A stretch of 14,419 nt of DNA from Parvibaculum sp040882025 (GTDB taxonomy: Bacteria; Pseudomonadota; Alphaproteobacteria; Parvibaculales; Parvibaculaceae): NCBI RefSeq assembly GCF_040882025.1, contig NZ_JBBECC010000164.1, forward strand, positions 1 through 14,419, given 5' to 3'. Shown here one piece after another: positions 6,738 to 12,564 of the stretch; position 1 is the first letter of the stretch; the number at the start of each line of letters is the position of its first letter. Made by a program: the position numbers and the translations under genes. A model generated the notes under the pieces. That model searched no databases. It saw only the letters and a program-made list of their open reading frames with translations, and was not told the origin of the DNA.

Positions 6738-7940
6738 TCAGAGCCCCAGCACCAGCTTCGCCATGATGCCGCGCTGAACCTCGTTTGAGCCGCCATAGAT
6801 GGAAGCCGCGCGGTTGTTGAGGTAGGTCGGCATGAAGACCATGCCCTCGCGCGGCCCGATGGGCTCGACATTCGACCCCGGCGTGCGCGCGTCGCGCTGG
6901 TCCACACCCGAATAGAAACCGATGGTCTCGACGGCGATTTCGTCGAGGCGCTGGCGCATCTCGGTGCCGCGCGTTTTCAGCATCGAGGAGGCGGGGCCGG
7001 GGTTCTTGCCGCCCGCCAGTTCCGCCATCACGCGATGCTCGGTCATCTCCATCGCCTTTACCTCGATTTCCGCCTCGGCGATCTTGCGCGCGAAATTCAC
7101 ATCGTCGATCAGCCGATTCCCGTCGCCCGCGCGCTCGCTCGCCGCCACTTCGCGGATTTTCTCGAGCCCAACCGCGAGCGCCGCCGCAAAGGCGCCACCG
7201 CGCTCGAATTCGAGGAGATACTTTGCGACCGTCCAGCCCTGGTTTTCCTCGCCCACGATGTTTTTCTTCGGCACGCGCACATCGTCGAAGAAGACCTGGT
7301 TCACTTCATGCTCGCCGGCGAGCGTGATGATCGGTTCGACCTTGATGCCCGGCGTGTTCATGTCGAGCAGCAGGAAGGTGATGCCTTCCTGGGGCTTGCC
7401 GCTGCCATCGGTGCGCACGAGGCAGAACATGCGATTGGCAAAATGTGCATGCGTGGTCCAGATTTTCGTGCCGTTCAGCACATAATCGCCGCCGTCGCTC
7501 ACCGCCTTCAGTTGCAGCGAGGCGAGGTCGGAGCCCGAGCCCGGTTCCGAATAGCCCTGGCACCAGTAGTCGTCGCCGGAGAGAATCCGCGGCAGGTAAA
7601 ATGCCTTCTGCTCGGGCGTGCCGAATTTCATCAGCATCGGCCCGCACATGCGAAGCCCCATCGGCGAAAGCCCCGGCGTGCCGGCGCGCGTGCATTCCGA
7701 CGTCCAGATGTACTTCTGCATCTCGCTCCAGCCGGTGCCGCCATATTCGACCGGCCAGCTCGGCGCCACCCAGCCCTTCTTGTAGAGCACTTTCTGCCAG
7801 CCGAGGTTCCATTCCCTGTCGGTGAAAACAGACGTCGTCAGGCTTCCCGCTTCCGCGAGTTCCGGCGTCAGGTTTTCATCGAGAAAGGCGCGTACTTCGT
7901 CGCGGAAGGCGGCATCCGCAGGCGTCAGGTCGAGATTCAT
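6738..7940 (-). CDS. Acyl-CoA dehydrogenase (last gene of a four-gene operon)
   Basis: This 400-aa protein is a full-length FAD acyl-CoA dehydrogenase. Visible are the N-terminal helical domain, CQGYSEPGSGSDLASL (127-142) in the FAD/substrate-binding middle domain, NGTKIWTT, and the C-terminal YGGSNEVQRGIMAKLVL. Gly383 stands where MCAD-type enzymes have the catalytic Glu. Glu246 in LEFERGG instead aligns with the helix-G base of isovaleryl- and long-chain acyl-CoA dehydrogenases, so activity is still expected. It is closely similar along its length to the dehydrogenase at the start of the same operon; the two may form a heteromer or act on successive substrates. It follows the DUF2236 gene by 27 bases and converges with the MaoC gene. 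Confidence 0.93.
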   Translation of the reverse strand: MNLDLTPADAAFRDEVRAFLDENLTPELAEAGSLTTSVFTDREWNLGWQKVLYKKGWVAPSWPVEYGGTGWSEMQKYIWTSECTRAGTPGLSPMGLRMCGPMLMKFGTPEQKAFYLPRILSGDDYWCQGYSEPGSGSDLASLQLKAVSDGGDYVLNGTKIWTTHAHFANRMFCLVRTDGSGKPQEGITFLLLDMNTPGIKVEPIITLAGEHEVNQVFFDDVRVPKKNIVGEENQGWTVAKYLLEFERGGAFAAALAVGLEKIREVAASERAGDGNRLIDDVNFARKIAEAEIEVKAMEMTEHRVMAELAGGKNPGPASSMLKTRGTEMRQRLDEIAVETIGFYSGVDQRDARTPGSNVEPIGPREGMVFMPTYLNNRAASIYGGSNEVQRGIMAKLVLGL

Positions 7941-7967
7941 TTTGTTGTTCTGCTTTCCGTATCGGTA

Positions 7968-8885
7968 TCAGCGCAGACAGTCTGTCGAGACTCCCATGCG
8001 GCGGCAAGCCTGATGCGACGGCGAATTCGTCGCAAACCGCATCGCAAAGCCGGCGGTGTTTGCAAGCGCGCGCACGGCAGGCCTCACCATCGGCCTTGCC
8101 GCTGCGGAAACCGTAACGCCACATTGTTCCTGCAGATGTTTGGGCAGAAGGTCGATCGCCGCCTGTGTGATGAGGCGTTGCACGGGCTTGCCCGCCTGGC
8201 CGAGTGGCGTCGCGTTGCGCACCAGTTCAAGGAATTCGTGCACCGTCTCGTTTGCATAGAGCTTCGGCGTCATCTCCGCCATATAGGCGTCCATCTCGGC
8301 GACCGATGTCGGCACCCATTCCGCGCCGAAGCCTTTGCCGATCACCTCACCCTCGCGGTAATAACGGTCCTCGTCCTCGCGGGAGAGTTTCGGATCGGCA
8401 TAGCGCTTGTAGGCGTTGAGGAAGCCCCAGGCCGCGGTCACATGCACCCAGGTGAGAAGCGCGGGATCCATTGCGCGATAGGCTTGGCCGTCATGCGTCG
8501 TCCCGGTCACGCGCTGATGCATCCGCGTCACGCGGTCGAAAGTCTGCTGCGCCATCTTCGTCGGCCCGTAGGTCACGGCCGCCGCCGCCATGCCGGTCCG
8601 CTCCATGCGGCGGATTGGATCGACCTTGAAAGTTGAATGATCCCACACGCCCGCGCGCACATGTTTTTCGGCGAGTTCGAGGATTACCGCCGCAATCCCG
8701 CCGACGGCACTCACGATTGGATTGGCGCTGACCTTCCAGCCCATCGAATTCGGTCCGAGCAGGCCCGGATCGCCCTCGGGCTTCGTGAAGTCGAGATGCG
8801 GCATCGGGCTGCTGTCGTCGCGCCCGGTCGGCGTCTCCGCGCTTTCGCGCTCCAAAGTCGAAGCGGCTTCGCCGTGGATGGACAT
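7968..8885 (-). CDS. DUF2236 (MpaB / latex-clearing-like) putative haem oxygenase
   Basis: The 305-aa protein fits the oxygenase-MpaB / rubber-oxygenase (DUF2236) family. WDHSTFKVDPIRRMERTG holds R93-x-x-R96-T97, matching the catalytic R-x-x-K-T of latex-clearing protein. MHQRVTG gives His123, the expected axial haem ligand, and YRAMDPALLTWVHVTAAWG (137-154) is the other conserved block. No signal peptide is visible, so it is probably cytoplasmic. I prefer ATG 8885, behind AGGGA; the GTG fifteen bases upstream is the alternative. It sits third in the operon between a GFA-family protein and an acyl-CoA dehydrogenase, so oxidation of a lipid, terpenoid or long-chain compound is a reasonable guess. 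Actual substrate unknown. Confidence 0.82.
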   Translation of the reverse strand: MSIHGEAASTLERESAETPTGRDDSSPMPHLDFTKPEGDPGLLGPNSMGWKVSANPIVSAVGGIAAVILELAEKHVRAGVWDHSTFKVDPIRRMERTGMAAAAVTYGPTKMAQQTFDRVTRMHQRVTGTTHDGQAYRAMDPALLTWVHVTAAWGFLNAYKRYADPKLSREDEDRYYREGEVIGKGFGAEWVPTSVAEMDAYMAEMTPKLYANETVHEFLELVRNATPLGQAGKPVQRLITQAAIDLLPKHLQEQCGVTVSAAARPMVRPAVRALANTAGFAMRFATNSPSHQACRRMGVSTDCLR

Positions 8886-8924
8886 ATCCGTTTCCCTCAC
8901 TTTCGCCCTGTGCCCTCAATCAGG

Positions 8925-9389
8925 TTAGCGCGGTGCGGGCTCATGCGCGAATTTCTCGATCAGCGGCCCGTAATCATCCAGCACCGGAAAGCCCTCGAAG
9001 CTGTGAACGGCGGGCGTCGCCGCCCATGGCAGTTTCTCGGCCGTGAAGGTCTCGATGAAGGGCGTCGAAAACCCGCCAGTGTCGTCCAGAAGCGTCGAGC
9101 GGAAATTGACAATCCAGTCCATGCCGTCTGGCCGCGTGAACAGCCAGCTCATACAATAGGAGCAGAAATAATGCTTGTTTACGCCATGCAGCCCACCAAT
9201 GGCGGGCTCGCCTTGCGTGACCGCAAAACCGTCGCTCGGAACGACGGCGCTCAACGAAAAACCGCTTGCCGTGAGCCGCTGGCAGCCCTTGCAATGGCAC
9301 ACCATGGTGAGAAGTGGCGGCGCGGTTATCCTGAAACGCACCTTCCCGCACAAGCATCCGCCGTCGCGAGGCAGATTCCAGTCGGTCAT
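8925..9389 (-). CDS. GFA/CENP-V-family zinc protein
   Basis: The 154-aa protein shows the zinc pattern of the GFA (glutathione-dependent formaldehyde-activating) fold: GGCLCGKVRF (Cys12, Cys14), CHCKGCQRLTASGFS (Cys31, Cys33, Cys36) and FCSYCMSWLF (Cys76, Cys79). Family members bind one or two zinc ions; some activate glutathione adducts, most have no known reaction. AAGGAGAC lies five bases before ATG 9389. It follows the first dehydrogenase gene by 22 bases and precedes the DUF2236 gene by 39, so it is part of the operon, perhaps handling an aldehyde by-product of oxidation. That role is inference. Confidence 0.87.
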   Translation of the reverse strand: MTDWNLPRDGGCLCGKVRFRITAPPLLTMVCHCKGCQRLTASGFSLSAVVPSDGFAVTQGEPAIGGLHGVNKHYFCSYCMSWLFTRPDGMDWIVNFRSTLLDDTGGFSTPFIETFTAEKLPWAATPAVHSFEGFPVLDDYGPLIEKFAHEPAPR

Positions 9390-9411
9390 GCCGTCTCCTT
9401 GCGTCTTTATC

Positions 9412-10623
9412 TCAAAGCCCCAGCACCGCCTTCGCCATGATGTTGCGCTGAACCTCGTTCGAGCCGCCGAAAATCGTTTGCGCGCGGGTGTTCAGATATT
9501 TCGGCATCACCATCAGCGTGTGAGCCGGTCCCACGGGCGATACATTCGCGCCCCAGGTACGAGCCTCGATCACGTCCGGTTGCACATAATAGGCGATCGC
9601 TTCCACGCCGAGCTCGGTGATCTTCTGATTGGTGTCCGCGCCCCTGAGTTTGATGATCGAGGCGGCGGCACCCGGGTTCTGCCCGTTGGAGAGCTGCGAC
9701 ATGATGCGATGCTCGGTGAATTCCACCGCCGTCACTTCCACTTCGGTCTCGTCGAGCTTGCGGCGGAAGGCCGGATCGTCGATCAGCTTCGAGCCGTCGC
9801 CGCTATGCTCGGTGCCGGCCACGACGCGAAGCTTGTTGAGCGCATTGCGCAGATTGGCGCCATGTGCCGCGCCGCCGCGCTCGAATTCCAGCAGATATTT
9901 GGCAACCGTCCAGCCGTTGTTCTCCGCACCGACACGGTTCTTCTTCGGCACGCGAACATCGTCGAAGAAGACCTGGTTCACTTCATGGTCGCCCGCCAGC
10001 GTAATGATCGGGTCGACCTTGATGCCCTTGGCGTGAAAATCGTCGATCAGAATGAAGGAAATGCCTTCCTGCTTCTTCGCGGCGTTGGGGTCTGTACGCA
10101 CGAGGCAGAACATCTTGTTCGACTGATGCGCACCTGTGGTCCAGAGCTTGGTGCCGTTGATGATGTAGTCGTCGCCGTCGGATTCGGCACGACATTGCAG
10201 GCTGGCGAGATCCGACCCCGAGCCCGGCTCCGAATAGCCCTGGCACCACCAGTCTTCGCCGGCGAGAATGCGCGGCAGGTAATAGGCTTTCTGTTCGTCC
10301 GTGCCGTGGCCCATCAGCGTCGGACCGACCATCGAGAGCCCCATGTTGGAGCTCACCGGCGCGCCCGCCGCCGCGCATTCCGACGACCAGATGAAACGCT
10401 GCATCACGTTCCACCCGGCGCCGCCATACTGCTTGGGCCAGGCAGGCGCGGCCCAGCCGCGTTTATAGAGCCGTTTGAGCCATTCGACGCGCAAGTCCTG
10501 ATCGGCGAGAATGCCGGGCGTGAGGCGCGCATGCGCCTTCAGCTCGTCGGTGAGATTTTCGGCGAGAAACGCCCTCACCTCGTCGCGAAAGGCGACATCC
10601 TCGGTCCGCATTGCGAGATCCAT
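9412..10623 (-). CDS. Acyl-CoA dehydrogenase (first gene of the operon)
   Basis: This 403-aa FAD enzyme has WCQGYSEPGSGSDLASL (126-142), NGTKLWTTGAH, the EVNQVFFDDVRVPKKN strand and a C-terminal IFGGSNEVQRNIMAKAVLGL. As in its operon paralogue, Gly386 replaces the MCAD catalytic Glu, while Glu248 in LEFERGG sits at the helix-G position used by isovaleryl- and long-chain enzymes. GGGAGG just before ATG 10623 fixes the start; an upstream in-frame extension to 10785 lacks such a site. It opens the leftward operon. A TATACT -10-like element lies at 10690-10695 on this strand without a matching -35. The substrate is probably a branched, long or sterol-type acyl-CoA. Confidence 0.93.
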   Translation of the reverse strand: MDLAMRTEDVAFRDEVRAFLAENLTDELKAHARLTPGILADQDLRVEWLKRLYKRGWAAPAWPKQYGGAGWNVMQRFIWSSECAAAGAPVSSNMGLSMVGPTLMGHGTDEQKAYYLPRILAGEDWWCQGYSEPGSGSDLASLQCRAESDGDDYIINGTKLWTTGAHQSNKMFCLVRTDPNAAKKQEGISFILIDDFHAKGIKVDPIITLAGDHEVNQVFFDDVRVPKKNRVGAENNGWTVAKYLLEFERGGAAHGANLRNALNKLRVVAGTEHSGDGSKLIDDPAFRRKLDETEVEVTAVEFTEHRIMSQLSNGQNPGAAASIIKLRGADTNQKITELGVEAIAYYVQPDVIEARTWGANVSPVGPAHTLMVMPKYLNTRAQTIFGGSNEVQRNIMAKAVLGL

Positions 10624-10806
10624 TTCATCCTCCCTGCTTTTATTGGCAGCCGGGCTTGCCTGCGCCCGCCCGCCATCTATTTGGTTCACAGTATAGCCGA
10701 GACAAAGCCCGTCGCTCCATTTTTCACGGACGCTGTCCGGCACGCGCAAACGGACGTTCTCGACGGGGCTGGGGCTACGCAACATGAAGCGAACCAGGAG
10801 GAGCCC

Positions 10807-10913
10807 ATGCCACGCGGAGACAAGTCGGCCTATACGGACAAACAGAAGCGCAAGGCCGAGAAAATCGAAAAGGGCTACAGGGACCGCGGCGTCGACAAGG
10901 ACGAGGCCGAGCG
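10807..10913 (+). pseudogene. 5' part of a small conserved host gene split by the transposon
   Basis: Thirty-five codons and two bases remain, starting MPRGDKSAYTDKQKRKAEK behind GGAGGAG. This is the N-terminus of a widespread small basic proteobacterial protein, sometimes loosely labelled a plasmid-stabilisation protein. The rest lies after the element at 14373. Joining 10913 to 14373 restores an unbroken frame through DEAERRAWATVNKESGGGNK, the usual family ending. The function is unknown. The remaining frame now runs on through the left inverted repeat into the element's first zinc-motif gene. Confidence 0.9.
10906..10913. repeat. Left copy of 8-bp target-site duplication
   Basis: GCCGAGCG directly abuts the left inverted repeat and recurs exactly at 14365-14372 on the other side. 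Both copies lie within the split host gene. Eight bases is typical for IS1-type transposition. Confidence 0.93.
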
Positions 10914-10934
10914 GGTAGTGGGTCAGTTTGAAAT
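10914..10934. repeat. Left terminal inverted repeat (21 bp)
   Basis: It starts GGTAGTGGGTCAG and ends TTTGAAAT, and is the exact reverse complement of 14344-14364. The ATG of the first passenger frame begins at its second-last base. Confidence 0.95.
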
Positions 10935-11187
10935 GGGATCAGGAACCGTTAGCCGACAGCGTTGCAAGTTGTGCGACCGGCCAGAGAAGTTCAACTTTCA
11001 CGTGCCGGATGACGTCTGGACCCGCGTCGTGCCTACTGCGCTTAGCGGCTCCGTGTTGTGCCTCTTCTGCTTTGATGCCTTGGCCGAAATTAGGGGAGTT
11101 GAATATGCCAAATCCCTCGACGAATTGTGGTTCGCCGGGGATAAGGCTGTGTTTGGCTTTTCAGTAAAAGAGCGCGTGGCGCTCTAG
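10933..11187 (+). CDS. Small paired-CxxC (zinc-motif) protein at the left end of the element
   Basis: From ATG 10933 this is an 84-aa protein. CKLC (Cys11, Cys14) and CLFC (Cys43, Cys46) form a likely zinc knuckle around FNFHVPDDVWTRVVP, and the tail ends in LWFAGDKAVFGF. I recall related small proteins with the F.FHVPD.VW..VVP core but no assigned function. The start overlaps the left inverted repeat. Alternatively translation begins at the host ATG 10807, because the split host gene is in frame, giving a 126-aa fusion. No good ribosome site precedes 10933, while GGAGGAG precedes 10807. The stop overlaps that of the facing 53-aa gene over CTAG. Confidence 0.72.
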   Translation: MGSGTVSRQRCKLCDRPEKFNFHVPDDVWTRVVPTALSGSVLCLFCFDALAEIRGVEYAKSLDELWFAGDKAVFGFSVKERVAL

Positions 11188-11345
11188 CTGCAGTTGCCTG
11201 CCGCCTGTTTCGATTTGCACTCGTTGCACAGCTCACCCGAACTAGGTTTTGCCGGGCTAGTGGTATAACCTGACATGGGATAATTGCTGCAATTGCTGCA
11301 CCAATGCCACGTGTCGTTGCCTTCGCGCTTACGGTACTGGCCCAT
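11184..11345 (-). CDS. 53-aa zinc-ribbon-like small protein
   Basis: The product begins MGQYRKREGNDTWHWCSNCS and contains CSNC (Cys16, Cys19) and CNEC (Cys40, Cys43) around GYTTSPAKPSSGEL, a typical small zinc ribbon. GGGAGA precedes ATG 11345 by about eight bases. It lies 66 bases after the transposase stop on the same strand and could share its transcript. Its stop codon overlaps the stop of the opposite zinc-motif gene in the palindrome CTAG. Function unknown; DNA/RNA binding or protein contact are both possible. Confidence 0.75.
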   Translation of the reverse strand: MGQYRKREGNDTWHWCSNCSNYPMSGYTTSPAKPSSGELCNECKSKQAAGNCS

Positions 11346-11411
11346 CGGACAATCTCCCTATTTATGTTATGGGAAAGTAGAGCTTAGCCAATTCGACATT
11401 GGAGTCGAGTC

Positions 11412-12287
11412 CTAAGCCCGCTTGTAAGGTCCGCGCTTTTTAGGCGACGCTTCTGCCTCGGCCTTTTCCACCAGCATCATAATATCCGAGACCTCCCAAA
11501 GCCGATCCGCAACGCCAGCGGCCATTGCCGGGCTAACCCGCAACTTGGAGTGGATACGGACGAAGTTGTAGTAGGTCATGTGCAGCGCGACCGCATGGGC
11601 GTGGTTTTCGATCTTCTTTGAAAAGCCGTTCGTCAAGCGCGTGAACCGGCGCATGTGCATCCGCATGGTGAGGTTCTGGCGCTCCACATAGGACGTGGAG
11701 ACGTGTGCCCGATCCGGGTTGCCCGTCACCCGTTCCTTTCGCGCACCCTTGCAGACAGCCGGGCTATAGCGGCGCTGGCCTTCCGGGGCCGCGCCGTAAA
11801 TCTTGATGAGGGTGGCGAAGTCTACATCATCGCCAAAGGCATCCTCGACCGCGCCAAGGTAGGGGCCGTGGCCGTCGCTCGTAAGCTGAACGCGATTGGC
11901 GAGGCGGGAAGCCACGTCCTGCATGAACTCGTAGGCGTATTCCGCGTCACGTCCGCCGACGAGATAAGAGACGATCAGCTTGCTATCGGCGTCGATTGCG
12001 GTCCACGTCCACGTGTCACCCGCGCCTTCCGGGGCGGCTTTGGCCGTCTTGACGTTCTTCGCCTTGGCGTAGGTGAAGCTCCAGATTTCGTCGCACTGCA
12101 CCCTTTGGGCCTTCACGTCGCGCACATGCTCATCGTGATAGGCGGCACAGGCCTTTCCGGCGTCAGCCAGCAATTTGGAGACTGTGTTCTTGCTCGCTCC
12201 CGTCAGGCGGGTAATAGCACGGATGCTATTGCCCTCGCAGAGAAGGTGGAGGATTTGAGAGCGGGCTTTGGTGTCGAGCTTGTTCAT
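11412..12287 (-). CDS. IS1-like DDE transposase
   Basis: The 291-aa protein starts with a helix-turn-helix (GNSIRAITRLTGASKNTVSK) and continues with a catalytic domain that lines up with IS1 InsB: CDEIWSFTYAK (Asp66), TSDGHGPYL (Asp138) and YVERQNLTMRMHMRRFTR (Glu202), then GFSKKIENHAHAVALHMTYYNF. The DDE triad is complete. Unlike E. coli IS1 it is a single frame with no InsA/InsB frameshift and no N-terminal zinc finger. The tail is basic (PKKRGPYKRA). I start at ATG 12287 rather than the TTG at 12305. That ATG sits six bases after a predicted -10, suggesting a leaderless mRNA under the operator at 12295-12317. Confidence 0.92.
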   Translation of the reverse strand: MNKLDTKARSQILHLLCEGNSIRAITRLTGASKNTVSKLLADAGKACAAYHDEHVRDVKAQRVQCDEIWSFTYAKAKNVKTAKAAPEGAGDTWTWTAIDADSKLIVSYLVGGRDAEYAYEFMQDVASRLANRVQLTSDGHGPYLGAVEDAFGDDVDFATLIKIYGAAPEGQRRYSPAVCKGARKERVTGNPDRAHVSTSYVERQNLTMRMHMRRFTRLTNGFSKKIENHAHAVALHMTYYNFVRIHSKLRVSPAMAAGVADRLWEVSDIMMLVEKAEAEASPKKRGPYKRA

Positions 12288-12293
12288 AACCAA

Positions 12294-12322
12294 AATGTAG
12301 TGCAAATTGCACTACATGTAAA
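12294..12322 (-). promoter_or_regulatory. Predicted transposase promoter
   Basis: On the minus strand TTTACA (12322-12317), a 17-base spacer and TACATT (12299-12294) form a sigma70-like promoter. Transcription would begin at or next to the A of ATG 12287. Hexamers match consensus at 5/6 and 4/6. Confidence 0.6.
12295..12317. promoter_or_regulatory. Operator O1, perfect inverted repeat
   Basis: ATGTAGTGCAA and TTGCACTACAT flank a single A. The site covers the spacer and -10 of the transposase promoter, so bound protein would block it. A likely binder is the RHH protein encoded next door; the transposase itself is the alternative. Confidence 0.8.
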
Positions 12323-12330
12323 GAGTCTGC

Positions 12331-12360
12331 TTGACAGTGTAGGGCGTATTGCACTACATT
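12331..12360 (+). promoter_or_regulatory. Predicted promoter of the RHH-DUF262 genes with operator O2
   Basis: TTGACA (12331-12336, perfect), an 18-base spacer and TACATT (12355-12360) form the promoter. It is overlaid by an imperfect second operator at 12337-12359 that matches O1 at 19 of 23 bases, with the right arm ATTGCACTACAT exact. O1 and O2 centres are 42 bases apart, four helical turns. The start point would fall at ATG 12367. Confidence 0.65.
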
Positions 12361-12366
12361 TCGTGC

Positions 12367-12564
12367 ATGAGCAAAGAAAAAACTATTCAAATTCGCGTTA
12401 CGGATGCTGAGAAGTCGGGGTTTGCCTCCGCTGCCGAGATGGCGGGGATTCCTTTGTCGGCCTGGATTAGGGAACGGTTACGACTGGCAGCGATCCGGGA
12501 GTTGGAAAACGCGGGAATTAAGGCGCCTTTTGTGAAGCCGATAGGTCAAGCCGATGGCAACTGA
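12367..12564 (+). CDS. Ribbon-helix-helix (RHH/MobC-like) DNA-binding protein
   Basis: This 65-aa protein opens with KEKTIQIRVTDAEKSGFASA, a classical RHH beta-strand (TIQIRV) followed by two helices, with the GIPLSAWIRERLRLAA helix typical of MobC/RHH regulators. RHH dimers insert the strand into the DNA major groove. I start at ATG 12367, six bases after the predicted -10, with no ribosome site, so the mRNA may be leaderless; the frame can be opened from TTG 12349. It overlaps the DUF262 gene by 11 bases, so the two are probably coupled. It is the best candidate to bind O1 and O2 and so repress both its own operon and the transposase. A role as partner of the nuclease cannot be excluded. 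Confidence 0.8.
   Translation: MSKEKTIQIRVTDAEKSGFASAAEMAGIPLSAWIRERLRLAAIRELENAGIKAPFVKPIGQADGN

Noticed and set aside
5795..6766. 323-codon frame overlapping TetR and MaoC
   Set aside because: Out-of-frame shadow of both genes; Arg/Ser-rich with no motif.
7035..8636. 533-codon plus-strand frame opposite the dehydrogenase and DUF2236 genes
   Set aside because: His/Arg-rich shadow of two well-supported minus-strand genes; no recognisable domain and no ribosome site.
9175..10806. Long plus-strand frame upstream of the split small gene
   Set aside because: Only the part from 10807 on is real; the rest is the complement of the GFA and dehydrogenase genes.
11655..12410. 251-codon plus-strand frame opposite the transposase
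   Set aside because: Complement of the transposase; it also runs through the promoter/operator region.
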